From assembly GCA_009379845.1 (NCBI GenBank), contig WHSZ01000041.1, positions 1 to 51,001 of the forward strand: a stretch of DNA of 51,001 bases, read 5' to 3'. This document shows positions 1 to 8,093 of this stretch, in pieces. The first letter of the stretch is position 1, and the number at the start of each line of letters is the position of its first letter. Position numbers and translations under genes: made by a program. The notes beneath the pieces are model-generated. The model searched no databases and was not told where the DNA came from. It saw only the letters and a program-made list of their open reading frames with translations. Source of the DNA: Pseudonocardiaceae bacterium (GTDB lineage: Bacteria > Actinomycetota > Actinomycetes > Mycobacteriales > Pseudonocardiaceae).

Positions 1-228
1 CGCGCGCCACGTCGTCGTGTTCCCGCGCGTCCAGCACCTCGACCCCGTGCCGGGCGGCCATCGAGAGCCGCTCCGGCACCAGGTCGACACCGAGCACGCG
101 GTAGCCGCGATACTTCGCGATTCGCGCGCACAGCTGCCCGACAGGCCGAGGCCGAACACCGCGACACTGCCGCCATCGGTTGCGGCTATCTGGAGTCCAC
201 CGCCTCGCGCGCAAACGGTCGGCAGCAT
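1..228 (-). pseudogene. Decayed zinc-dependent alcohol dehydrogenase, truncated and frameshifted
   Basis: Read on the minus strand, this stretch keeps the nucleotide-binding core of a medium-chain Zn-alcohol dehydrogenase. After the neighbour's stop come DMLPT and then GGSVAVFGLG, the Rossmann glycine motif. About one base is missing near 138-143, and the match resumes in another frame as GQLCARIAKYRGYRVLGVDL and ERLSMAARHGVEVLDAREHD. Between LPT and GGSV the reading is also scrambled, with a trace of EAVDS in a third frame followed by a stop. The catalytic N-terminal half is absent and the rest runs off the left edge. The remnant abuts the stop of the esterase gene. A sequencing error could explain one shift but not the missing N-terminus. 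Confidence 0.7.
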
Positions 229-230
229 GT

Positions 231-1127
231 CTAATGTGGACTCTTCAGGAGACTTACCACGTGTTCGGTCGCGCTTCTGGCTTCCGGGATGGACTGCAGG
301 ATCCAGCCGTGGAACATCCCCGGATACTCCACATAATCGAGGGAAATGCCGTGCCGGCTGGATTTTTCCCGGAACCGCCGTGCGTCGGAGAGCAAGATGT
401 CCCTGGTTCCGATAAACACGGTGATCCGCCCGAGCCCTTCGAGATCCCCGTACAGTGGGCTGACGCGTGGGTCGTGCGGATCAAGATCACCGGCGTACAT
501 CCGGGCGGCTTCGCGTAACCCTCGCGGGCCAAGGAACGGGTCGTGCGGATCGAGCTGGCGTATCGACGGATCGTCCACGGTGACGTCCAGCCACGGCGAG
601 ATCATCACGATCCGGTGCGGTTGCGGGCGTTGCTGCTTCTTCAAGCGCTGCGCCAGTAACAAGCTCAAACCACCACCGGCGGAATCGCCCATGATGACCT
701 GATCCCGGGGTTGCTCGGCGGCCACACTCGACTCGTACGCCTCGATCACCATCGGCAGCGTGTCGTCGTACTGGTATCTCGGCGCCAGCGGGTAGAGCGG
801 CACGGTAACCGTGCAGCCGGACGTGTCGATCAGCCGGCTGAGGAATCGCCAGTGCGCGTATTCCACCTGATGCACGTAGGCACCGCCGTGCAGATACAGG
901 ATGTGCCGCGAGTTCGTCAGGTGAAACGGCCGCAGCCGGTAGCAGCGCTGCCCGTGCACGTCGTGCTCGGCCACGTCGAGGCGCTTCCGGATCCAGCCAG
1001 GGACCTGTGCGCTTTCCGGTTCCTGGCTTTCCGCGCTGCGCCGGAGGGCGTCCGGGTCGGCGAAGACCTGCTTGCGCCGCGTCAACCAGTACTTGGCGAG
1101 GACCGCACGGCCCTGCATGCTTACCAT
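231..1127 (-). CDS. Alpha/beta hydrolase, hormone-sensitive-lipase-type esterase
   Basis: 298 residues. It carries the HSL-family oxyanion motif HGGAYVH and the nucleophile elbow GDSAGG; C-terminal Asp and His residues (GTRDILLSD, YPGMFHGW) complete a plausible Ser-Asp-His triad. Members hydrolyse short-chain esters or lactones in the cytoplasm; the substrate here is unknown. I placed the start at the ATG at 1127 because GAGGAAC lies about 8 nt upstream; a longer reading would run into the SDR gene. It follows the SDR gene by 11 bp and is probably the last intact member of the transketolase-SDR-esterase operon. Its stop directly precedes the alcohol dehydrogenase remnant. Confidence 0.85.
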   Translation of the reverse strand: MVSMQGRAVLAKYWLTRRKQVFADPDALRRSAESQEPESAQVPGWIRKRLDVAEHDVHGQRCYRLRPFHLTNSRHILYLHGGAYVHQVEYAHWRFLSRLIDTSGCTVTVPLYPLAPRYQYDDTLPMVIEAYESSVAAEQPRDQVIMGDSAGGGLSLLLAQRLKKQQRPQPHRIVMISPWLDVTVDDPSIRQLDPHDPFLGPRGLREAARMYAGDLDPHDPRVSPLYGDLEGLGRITVFIGTRDILLSDARRFREKSSRHGISLDYVEYPGMFHGWILQSIPEARSATEHVVSLLKSPH

Positions 1128-1138
1128 TGCCGCGTTCC

Positions 1139-1981
1139 TCAGGGTGTGCGCCAGTCGTTGGTCTCCATATGGGAGCCGGCTTGCGGTCCCATGCCGAGCA
1201 TGCCGCCGTCCACCGACCACGACGATCCGGTCACGTAGCCGGCGGCCGGAGTGGCGAGGAACGCCACCACGGACGCGGCTTCCCGCGCGTGTCCGGGACG
1301 CCCCAGCGGGATTCCCGGGCGTTCCCGTACCGTCGGATCTTCGTTGTGCTGCACCGTCATCGGCGTCGCGATCTCGCCGGGAGCCACCGAGTTCACCGTG
1401 ATCCCGTGCTCAGCCAGCTCAAGAGCGAGGACCTTGGTCAGCATGCCGAGGCCCGCCTTGGCCGCGCAGTACGGCGCGGCGCCCACCCGCGGCGCGTGCT
1501 CGTGCACGCTGGTGATGTTGATGATCCGCCCGCCGCGACCCGCGTTGATCATGCGCTGCGCGGCGCGCTGGCTGCAGGCGAACGCGCCGTCCAGATCCAC
1601 CGCGAGCACGTCGCGCCAGGTGTCGAAGTCCATGTTCGCGGCGAGTTCCGCGCTGCCGGTACCGGCGTTGTTCACCAGCACGTCCAGCCCGCCCAACTCA
1701 TCCGCGAGCTCGTCCACGACGCTGGCCGAGGTCGGGATGTCGGTGAGGTCGTGCTGGCGGATCGCGCACCGGACACCGTTCTCCTCGACTTCCGCCGCGG
1801 TGTTCCCTGCGCCCTCGCTGTCGCGGTGGTACGTGATGCCGACGTCAACGCCGCCACCGGCCAGCGCGACGGCGATCGACCGGCCGATCCCGGAGTCCGC
1901 GCCCGTGACGACGGCCGCCCGGACCGCGTGCCCGTCCGGGGTCGCCTGCGGTGCCGGAGTACTGTCGAGTCGTTCCGCCAT
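1139..1981 (-). CDS. Short-chain dehydrogenase/reductase (SDR)
   Basis: 280 residues of classical SDR sequence: cofactor motif TGADSGIG near residue 27, NNAG near the end of beta-4, catalytic Ser in INITSVHEH and the YCAAK (YxxxK) pair, then a C-terminal YVTGSSWSVDGG of the kind common in glucose-1-dehydrogenase/3-oxoacyl-ACP-reductase-like SDRs. It is expected to oxidise or reduce an alcohol/ketone with NAD(P). The C-terminus extends about 20 residues past the usual end. The ATG at 1981 has no strong Shine-Dalgarno sequence. It lies 51 bp after transketolase and 11 bp before the esterase, consistent with one transcript. The substrate cannot be read from the sequence. Confidence 0.88.
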   Translation of the reverse strand: MAERLDSTPAPQATPDGHAVRAAVVTGADSGIGRSIAVALAGGGVDVGITYHRDSEGAGNTAAEVEENGVRCAIRQHDLTDIPTSASVVDELADELGGLDVLVNNAGTGSAELAANMDFDTWRDVLAVDLDGAFACSQRAAQRMINAGRGGRIINITSVHEHAPRVGAAPYCAAKAGLGMLTKVLALELAEHGITVNSVAPGEIATPMTVQHNEDPTVRERPGIPLGRPGHAREAASVVAFLATPAAGYVTGSSWSVDGGMLGMGPQAGSHMETNDWRTP

Positions 1982-2032
1982 GCCCCGCGAGTACCCGGTT
2001 ACCGTCCAGCTATTCCCGATCGCCCCGCCGCC

Positions 2033-3865
2033 TCAGCGCGAGCCGGCGAGCTCGCGTGCCGCATCGGCGATCGCCGTGGCGTCGATTCCGGCCTCGTGCA
2101 ACAGTTCTGCCGGCTTTCCCGAGGCGGGCATGCTGGACACCGCGAGCTTGCGGACCGGGGTGGCCGTGCCATCCTCCGCGAGGGCGCCGAGGACCGCGTC
2201 ACCGAGCCCGCCCTCCGGGCGATGATCCTCGGCGGTGACGACGGCCCGCGTTTCGGTCGCGGCGCGCCGGACGGTCTCCGCGTCAAGCGGTTTCACCGAG
2301 TACAGGTCGATCACCCGCGCGGAGATGTTCTCGTCGCGCAGCGTGTCGGCCGCCCGCAGGGCTTCGTGCAGGGTGACGCCCGCGCCGATCAGCGTCACGT
2401 CGGTGCCGTCCCGCGGCACCTTGCAGCCGCCGATCGGGAAGCTCTCCTCCGGGTCGTAGATCACCGGCGCGGCGCCCCGGCTGGTGCGCAAGTAGCAGAT
2501 GCCGTCGCGTTCGGCCATCAGCTCAACCAGCCGGGAGGCCTGGTTACCGTCGGAGGGGTAGAGCACCGTGCTGCTGTGCACAGCCCGCAGCGAGGCCAGA
2601 TCCTCCAGACCCATCTGGGACGGGCCGTCTTCGCCGATGGCGACGCCGGCGTGCGATCCCATCAGGCAGATGTTCGCTCGGCTGACCGCGGCCATCCGGA
2701 CGAAGTCATAGGCGCGGGTGAGGAAGGCCGCGAAGGTGGACGCGAACGGCCGCCAGCCCCGCACCTGCATCCCCACGGCCGCGGCGAGCATCTGCTGCTC
2801 GGAGATGTACATCTCGAAGTACCGCTCCGGGTGGGTGGCGCGGAACAGCTCGGAGAACGTGGAGTTGGACACCTCGCCGTCCAGCGCGACGACGTCCTGG
2901 CGGAGGGTGCCGAGCTCGCGCAGTGCCTCCCCATAGGCCTTGCGGGTGGCGATCTCGGTGCCGGCCTGGTAGCGCGGCAGCCCATCGTCCTTGTGCTCGA
3001 GCCGCCGCCGCGGCCAGTCGCCGCCGGGTTTGGCGACCTGGACACGCAGATCACGCCGCCCGCCGAGTTCCTCGATCGCTTCCGCCGGGTTCTTCAACGG
3101 CTTGCCGTGCGCCCCCAGCTGATCTTCCACATCCCGCACGCCCTTGCCCTTCTTGGTGCGGGCGAGGATCGCGACCGGGCGGCCATGCGTGCCCTCTGCC
3201 CTGGACAGCGCGTTTTCCACCTGCTCGAGGTCGTGCCCGTCGATCTCGATGGCTTCCCAGCCGAACGCGCGGGCGCGTGCCGCGTAGGAGGTCATGTCCC
3301 AACCGTGCATGGTCTCCCCGGTCTGCCCGAGGCGGTTGATGTCGATGATCGCGGTGAGGTTGTCCAGGTTCTCGTGCGCGGCGTGCTCGAATGCCTCCCA
3401 GATCGATCCCTCGGCCATCTCGCTGTCACCGCAGAGCACCCACACACGGTAGGGCAGCTGGTTGAGGTTCTTGGCGGCGAGCGCCATCCCGACGCCGATC
3501 GGCAGCCCCTGGCCGAGCGAACCGGTCGCCACGTCCACCCACGGCAGGGCCGGTGTCGGGTGCCCCTCCATGCGGCTGCCGAAGGAGCGGAAGCTCAGCA
3601 GCTCGTCGTCGTCGATCGCGCCAACGGCCTTGAAGCACGCGTAGAGGAGGGGTGATGCGTGCCCCTTCGAGAACACCAGGTGATCGTTGCCGACGTGATC
3701 AGGATGCTCGAAGTCCAGCCGTAGGTGGTCGTCGAGCAGCGCCGCCATCAGGTCGGCGGCGGACATCGAGGAGGTCGGGTGTCCCGAGCCACCCGCGTCG
3801 CTTGCCCTGACCGAGTCGACGCGCAACTGCTGTGCCAATTCGTATCTGAACTGCGTCCGTTCCAC
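2033..3865 (-). CDS. tkt: Transketolase
   Basis: 610 residues, the compact transketolase form. The N-terminal thiamine-diphosphate domain shows GGSGHPTSSMSAADL, FSKGHASPLLY, the GSLGQGLPIG segment and the ThDP/Mg motif beginning GDSEMAEGS. The pyrimidine domain contains the catalytic glutamate region YISEQQMLAAAVG and GVAIGEDGPSQMGLED; a C-terminal transketolase domain follows. It should transfer two-carbon ketol units in the pentose phosphate pathway. The start is a GTG at 3865. No purine-rich ribosome-binding site precedes it, so a leaderless or weakly initiated message is possible. Its operon position before an SDR and an esterase suggests an accessory paralogue rather than the central housekeeping copy, which is inference. 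Confidence 0.92.
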   Translation of the reverse strand: MERTQFRYELAQQLRVDSVRASDAGGSGHPTSSMSAADLMAALLDDHLRLDFEHPDHVGNDHLVFSKGHASPLLYACFKAVGAIDDDELLSFRSFGSRMEGHPTPALPWVDVATGSLGQGLPIGVGMALAAKNLNQLPYRVWVLCGDSEMAEGSIWEAFEHAAHENLDNLTAIIDINRLGQTGETMHGWDMTSYAARARAFGWEAIEIDGHDLEQVENALSRAEGTHGRPVAILARTKKGKGVRDVEDQLGAHGKPLKNPAEAIEELGGRRDLRVQVAKPGGDWPRRRLEHKDDGLPRYQAGTEIATRKAYGEALRELGTLRQDVVALDGEVSNSTFSELFRATHPERYFEMYISEQQMLAAAVGMQVRGWRPFASTFAAFLTRAYDFVRMAAVSRANICLMGSHAGVAIGEDGPSQMGLEDLASLRAVHSSTVLYPSDGNQASRLVELMAERDGICYLRTSRGAAPVIYDPEESFPIGGCKVPRDGTDVTLIGAGVTLHEALRAADTLRDENISARVIDLYSVKPLDAETVRRAATETRAVVTAEDHRPEGGLGDAVLGALAEDGTATPVRKLAVSSMPASGKPAELLHEAGIDATAIADAARELAGSR

Positions 3866-3999
3866 GCCAGGAGGTGTTGCCGGACCGCCGCCCGCCCAAA
3901 CCCACGCATCCCGGCGGGCCGGTTTGGGGGCGTTTTCGGTATGGCGGAATTCTAGGCGGGGTGCTTTCTCTTGAGTGGAACATGTGGCACGTTTGGCTC
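3866..3999. promoter_or_regulatory. Divergent intergenic region, transketolase / FAD hydroxylase
   Basis: About 130 bp separate the transketolase GTG from the plus-strand hydroxylase, so promoters for both directions should lie here. I see no convincing -35/-10 pair or operator palindrome. AGGAGGT at about 3869-3875 faces the plus strand but is followed by no credible gene start. Confidence 0.4.
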
Positions 4000-5226
4000 A
4001 TGACTGCTGGTCCGAACGGTCACTCCGGGCAGCCGGTAATCGTGGCGGGCGCCGGGCCGGTCGGCATGGTCGCGGCGGCCTGGCTGGTCGGCGCGGGTAT
4101 CCCGGTCGTCCTGGTCGAAGCGGAGCCGGTGCCGAAAACGGATTGGCGTGCCTCCACCTTTCACGCGGCGACGCTCGAACTGCTCGAGCGGCTCGACATC
4201 ACCGACGCGATGCGCGAGGAAGGGCTGGCTGTCCCCGTCTACCACTTCCGGGATCGCCGCGCCGGGCTGATCGCCGAGTTCGACTTCACGCTGCTCGCGG
4301 ACGAGACTCGGTATCCCTACCGGCTGCAGCTCAATCAGCAGCACCTGGTCCGGATGCTCTACGAGCGACTGTCCCAACAGGACGGTGTGCGGCTGATGTT
4401 CGGCGCGCAGGTAGTGGACGTGTCCACGGATGCCACCGGGGCGACGGCCGTGGTGCGGACCGCGGACGGAACCCACTCGCTGCGCGGTTCCCATCTGATC
4501 GGCGCGGACGGCGCGGCCAGCACCGTCCGGCAGGCACTGGATATCGGATTCGACGGCTACACCTATCCGGAACGCTTCCTGATCGCGAGCACCACGCTCG
4601 ATCTTCGCGAGCAGGTCCCGGGGCTGGCGTACGTCAACTACGTCGCCGACCCCATCCAATGGCTGTTCATCCTCCGCACCCAGGAATCCTGGCGCGCGGT
4701 CTGGCCGGTGCCGGCCGAGCAGTCGCCAACGGAAGCCACTTCGGAGGCGACGTTGCAGGCGCAGTTCCAAGCGCTCGCGCCATACGAGCCCGGATACCCC
4801 ATTGTGGACAGTCAGCTCTACAACGTGCATCAGCGGGTGGCCTCGACGTTCCGCCGCGGCAACGTGATGCTGGTCGGCGACGCCGCGCACATCAACAGCC
4901 CGATCGGCGGCGTCGGACTGAACAGCGGCATCCACGACGCGGTCGACGTGGCGAGGCGGATCGTGCGGATCCGGGCGGGGGACGGCGATCCGGAGGCCGA
5001 GCTGGACACCTTCGCGGAAATCCGCCGCCGGGTCGCGGTCGAATACGTGCAGGCCGACACGCAGCGCAACACCGAGCGCCTGAAAGAGGCGGACGAAGCG
5101 CGGCGAAAGGCTACGCACGAACAGATGCGGGCCATCGCGGCCGATCCGGATCGCGCGCGCGACTACATGCGCCGGGTTTCGTTGCTGGAAAGCGTGCGCC
5201 GATTCGGGGTTGGTCTGCCACCCTGA
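4000..5226 (+). CDS. FAD-dependent aromatic hydroxylase (PHBH/UbiH-like)
   Basis: About 408 residues. Three group A flavoprotein monooxygenase fingerprints are present: the ADP-binding VIVAGAGPVGM at the N-terminus, GADGAASTVRQAL (GADGxxSxVR) and the FAD-ribityl motif LVGDAAHINSPIGGVGLNSG. Such enzymes use NAD(P)H and O2 to hydroxylate a phenol ring in the cytoplasm. Lying just before a gentisate dioxygenase, it probably makes gentisate or a similar 2,5-dihydroxy acid from a hydroxybenzoate; this is inference from context. The ATG at 4000 and one at 3982 are both possible; neither has a strong ribosome-binding site. It is the first gene of the operon. Confidence 0.85.
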   Translation: MTAGPNGHSGQPVIVAGAGPVGMVAAAWLVGAGIPVVLVEAEPVPKTDWRASTFHAATLELLERLDITDAMREEGLAVPVYHFRDRRAGLIAEFDFTLLADETRYPYRLQLNQQHLVRMLYERLSQQDGVRLMFGAQVVDVSTDATGATAVVRTADGTHSLRGSHLIGADGAASTVRQALDIGFDGYTYPERFLIASTTLDLREQVPGLAYVNYVADPIQWLFILRTQESWRAVWPVPAEQSPTEATSEATLQAQFQALAPYEPGYPIVDSQLYNVHQRVASTFRRGNVMLVGDAAHINSPIGGVGLNSGIHDAVDVARRIVRIRAGDGDPEAELDTFAEIRRRVAVEYVQADTQRNTERLKEADEARRKATHEQMRAIAADPDRARDYMRRVSLLESVRRFGVGLPP

Positions 5227-5296
5227 ACAACAGGGGACACCCAGCCGCCGGTGCGGCGACGAGACCGATGTGACAACGAGGATGGGGACGTGTGCG

Positions 5297-6412
5297 ATGA
5301 CGATAGAGCGAAACGTGACATCCACCGATACCGAACCGGAACTTGACGCGCTCTACGCGGACCTGGCGGCCGGCGAGCTGCAGCCGCTGTGGACGATCAC
5401 CCAGGAGTTGCTGACCCCGACGCCGCGTCCCAAAGCCATCCCATGGCTGTGGCGAGCGTCGATGATGCGGCCACTCGCGGAACGCGCCATTCGCCTCGTT
5501 CCGGTGGAACGCGGCGGCGAGCGCCGGGTGCTGTCGCTGGCGAATCCGGGATTGAACGGCCTGCCACACGCGGCCGGCACGCTGTGGGGTGCGCTGCAGT
5601 GCCTCGGGCCACGGGAATCCGCGCCGGCACACCGGCATTCGCCCGGTGCGATCCGGTTCGTCATGGAGGGCGAGGGCGTCTGGACGACCGTGAACGGGGA
5701 CGCGTGCGACATGCATCCCGGTGACTTGGTGCTCACGCCCGGTTGGTACTGGCACGATCACACCAACGCCGGGGACGGCAACATGTTCTGGTTCGACGGC
5801 CTCGACCTGCCGATGATCCAGGCGCTGGACGCGGTGTTCTTCGAACCGCACCCGGAATTCCAGCAGGCGGTGGACGGGCCGCACAACAAGTCCGAAGCCG
5901 CGCATCCGGACGATGCGGCGAAATTCCTTCCCGGACAGGTGGATACCGCGCTGGATCCGTCCCCGTCGCCGTTGCTGGTGTACCGGTGGAGCGATACCAG
6001 CGCGCGGCTGGCGCGGCTGCGTGCCGAGACGGATGAGGCGATGGTCAGCGTGGAGTTCACCAACCCGGACTCGGGCGCGAGCGTGTTGCCGACCCTGGCG
6101 TGCGCGGCGCATCGGCTCGGAGCGGGTGCCACCTTGCCGGTGCGCCGCACCGGGAACGCCGTGTACGTGGTCTTCCAGGGGGAGGGAACCAGCGTCATCG
6201 ACGGGCAGCGCTTCGAATGGCGGACCGGCGACATGTTCGTGGTGCCGTCCTGGTCGGCCGTTGAGCACCACGGGACGGGCGACGCGGACCTGTTCAGCAT
6301 CAGCGATACGCCGGTGCTGCGGGCGCTCGGGATCCACCGTGAGCAGCACCTGGATGCCCCGCAGCGGATCACCGGCACGTTCGCGGGGGCCGCGGAGGGG
6401 GCGCGGCCGTGA
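5297..6412 (+). CDS. Gentisate 1,2-dioxygenase-like bicupin ring-cleavage enzyme
   Basis: 371 residues, matching the usual length of the gentisate/1-hydroxy-2-naphthoate dioxygenase family. The first cupin contains APAHRHSPGAIRFVMEGEG with the HxH iron-ligand pattern, followed by PGDLVLTPGWYWHDH; a second cupin shows FQGEGTSVIDGQRFEWRTGD and a histidine near VEHHGTGD. The family uses Fe(II) and O2 to split gentisate to maleylpyruvate. The ATG at 5297 is chosen because GGGGA lies 8 nt upstream; an ATG at 5282 is too close to its purine tract. The hydroxylase lies 70 bp upstream, and the stop overlaps the next start by 4 nt, so translation is probably coupled. Confidence 0.88.
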   Translation: MTIERNVTSTDTEPELDALYADLAAGELQPLWTITQELLTPTPRPKAIPWLWRASMMRPLAERAIRLVPVERGGERRVLSLANPGLNGLPHAAGTLWGALQCLGPRESAPAHRHSPGAIRFVMEGEGVWTTVNGDACDMHPGDLVLTPGWYWHDHTNAGDGNMFWFDGLDLPMIQALDAVFFEPHPEFQQAVDGPHNKSEAAHPDDAAKFLPGQVDTALDPSPSPLLVYRWSDTSARLARLRAETDEAMVSVEFTNPDSGASVLPTLACAAHRLGAGATLPVRRTGNAVYVVFQGEGTSVIDGQRFEWRTGDMFVVPSWSAVEHHGTGDADLFSISDTPVLRALGIHREQHLDAPQRITGTFAGAAEGARP

Positions 6413-7275
6413 AGCTGGCGCTTTTCGACGACAACAGGCTCGGGGCGCTCACCAGGTCGGGGACGGTGGACCTGACGGCCGCGGTGCCGTGGCAGCACGA
6501 CCCGGATCCGGTGACGGCTGGCTGGTGGCGGCGACTGTGCCGGGACTTCGCCGAGTTGCGCCCCGCTCTAGAGACCGCGGCTGCCGGCGGATCCGCCGTG
6601 CCGGTGGACGTGCCCCGGCTGCGGGCGCCGGTGCTGAACCCGAGCAAGGTGCTCGCCTGCGCGTGCAACTACGCGGAGCACGTGACGGAAATGCACGAGG
6701 TACAGGAGCGAACCCTCGGCGGGGTGGAATCCTGGATGATGAACTTCGACGTGTTCCTCAAGGCGCCGTCGTCGATTTCCGGGCCCGCGCAGGACATCGT
6801 GCTTCCGGAGGCGGTGGTGGCCGCGGAACAGGAGATCCACCACGAATCCGAGCTGGTCATCGTCATCGGGACGGGCGGGAAGGACATCCCAGAGGATGCC
6901 GCGCTCGAGCACGTGTTCGGCTACACCATGGGGCTGGACATCACGGTGCGCAGCGCCGCCGACCGGTCCCGCCGGAAGAGCTACGACACGTTCTCACCGG
7001 TCGGCCCGTACGTGGTGACAGCCGACGAGCTTGGCGATCCCGGCGATCTGGATATTCACCTGCGCGTCAACGGCGAGGACCGGCAGCGGGTGCACACCTC
7101 CACGCTGCTGACCAAGGTGCCGGCCATCGTCGCGTACGCGTCGGCGATGATGACCCTGCTACCCGGCGATCTGATCTTCACCGGGGCTCCGCCCGGCGTC
7201 GGTCCGATCCAGGCGGGGGACGTGCTGGACACCCGGATCAGCCGGATAGGCGAGATGCGGCTGGCGGTCTCGTGA
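6409..7275 (+). CDS. Fumarylacetoacetate-hydrolase-family protein (fumaryl-/maleylpyruvate hydrolase)
   Basis: 288 residues with the FAH C-terminal domain. The metal-binding carboxylates appear in AEQEIHHESELVIVIG (ExE) and GYTMGLDIT (Asp), with the family signature GDLIFTGAPPGVGP near the C-terminus. Family members hydrolyse the ring-cleavage product to pyruvate and fumarate or maleate, the last step of gentisate breakdown. The GTG start at 6409 lies inside the stop of the dioxygenase gene (GTGA overlap). Its own stop overlaps the start of the IclR gene in the same way. No maleylpyruvate isomerase gene is adjacent, so this hydrolase may act on maleylpyruvate directly. Confidence 0.87.
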   Translation: MKLALFDDNRLGALTRSGTVDLTAAVPWQHDPDPVTAGWWRRLCRDFAELRPALETAAAGGSAVPVDVPRLRAPVLNPSKVLACACNYAEHVTEMHEVQERTLGGVESWMMNFDVFLKAPSSISGPAQDIVLPEAVVAAEQEIHHESELVIVIGTGGKDIPEDAALEHVFGYTMGLDITVRSAADRSRRKSYDTFSPVGPYVVTADELGDPGDLDIHLRVNGEDRQRVHTSTLLTKVPAIVAYASAMMTLLPGDLIFTGAPPGVGPIQAGDVLDTRISRIGEMRLAVS

Positions 7276-7314
7276 GTCTTTTTAGGGGTTATAACACCGA
7301 AAAAGACTCACGAG
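7269..7314. repeat. 46-bp near-perfect palindrome on the hydrolase stop / IclR start
   Basis: Perfect 15-bp arms CTCGTGAGTCTTTTT (7269-7283) and AAAAAGACTCACGAG (7300-7314) flank a 16-nt centre that contains GTTATAAC and is itself almost symmetric. The element covers the hydrolase stop and the first 14 codons of the IclR gene. It could fold as an RNA hairpin, act as an operator, or be an inserted palindromic repeat element. No second copy was found in the window. Confidence 0.9.
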
Positions 7315-8066
7315 GGTCGAGCTCGGTGGACAACGCCCTGCGACTGCTCGAGCTGATCGGGGAGCGGCACGCGCTGCGGGTGTCCGACGCGGCCGAGCTA
7401 CTCGCGGTGGCCCCGTCCACCGCGCATCGGCTGCTGAACTCGTTGCGCGGCAGGGGATTCGTGCTGCAGGACAAGCCGAACGGGGCCTACCGGCCTGGGC
7501 CGGTGCTCAACGAGATCGGCCTAGCCGCGATCGGGCGGATCGACATTCGCAGGGTGGCACACCCGATGCTGGAAGATCTGGTCGAGCAGACCCAGGAAAC
7601 CGCGAGCCTTTCGCTGCTGGAAGGCCGCAATGTGCGCTTCGTGGACTGTGTGGAGAGCCCGCGTTCGGTGCGGGTCGGCAGCCGGACGGGGGTGGTACTG
7701 CCGGCGCACTGCACCGCGGCCGGCAAGGCGATCCTCGCCGCCCTGCCGCCTGCTGAGCTCACCCGCCGCTATGCCGACCGCGAGCTCACCGCCCGCACCG
7801 ATTCGTCCATTTCGGACTGGTCGGCGTTGGAGAAGGAGCTCGACGAGATCCGCGATGCGGGCTTCGCCGTCAACATCGAGGAAGGCGAGGCCGGTGTCAG
7901 CGCGGTTTCCGCCGCGCTGCGGGATCTCACCAGTGCCCCGCTGGCCTCGATCGCCGTTGTGGTGCCGGCGAATCGGATGCCGAGCGCGCAAGCGGCGGAT
8001 TCCTTCGTGCCCGCGGTGCTGCGAGCTCAGGAGTCCATCCAGGAACTCCTGCGGTCCCAGCTGTAG
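7272..8066 (+). CDS. IclR-family transcriptional regulator
   Basis: 264 residues. A winged helix near residues 18-80 (SSVDNALRLLELIGERHALR, SDAAELLAVAPSTAHRLLNS) is followed by the IclR effector domain with RRVAHPMLEDLVEQTQETA and LPAHCTAAGKAILAALPP. IclR proteins often control aromatic degradation, and this one probably responds to an intermediate of the adjacent pathway. The GTG at 7272 overlaps the hydrolase stop by 4 nt. Its first 14 codons are encoded by the palindrome, giving an N-terminus (VSLFRGYNTEKDSRG) unlike typical IclR sequences. A second candidate GTG at 7326 would start just before the helix-turn-helix and skip the palindrome. Confidence 0.9.
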   Translation: MSLFRGYNTEKDSRGSSSVDNALRLLELIGERHALRVSDAAELLAVAPSTAHRLLNSLRGRGFVLQDKPNGAYRPGPVLNEIGLAAIGRIDIRRVAHPMLEDLVEQTQETASLSLLEGRNVRFVDCVESPRSVRVGSRTGVVLPAHCTAAGKAILAALPPAELTRRYADRELTARTDSSISDWSALEKELDEIRDAGFAVNIEEGEAGVSAVSAALRDLTSAPLASIAVVVPANRMPSAQAADSFVPAVLRAQESIQELLRSQL

Positions 8067-8093
8067 CCGCGCCGCGTGGTGCTCGCGAGGGCG

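Noticed and set aside
1007..3655. Long plus-strand open frame over the SDR and transketolase genes
   Set aside because: Its translation is Arg/Gly/Ala-rich with no domain motif, while the minus strand encodes clear SDR and transketolase motifs. It is a high-G+C shadow.
3952..5325. Minus-strand open frame over the FAD hydroxylase
   Set aside because: It lacks motifs and is the antisense of a clear flavoprotein sequence.
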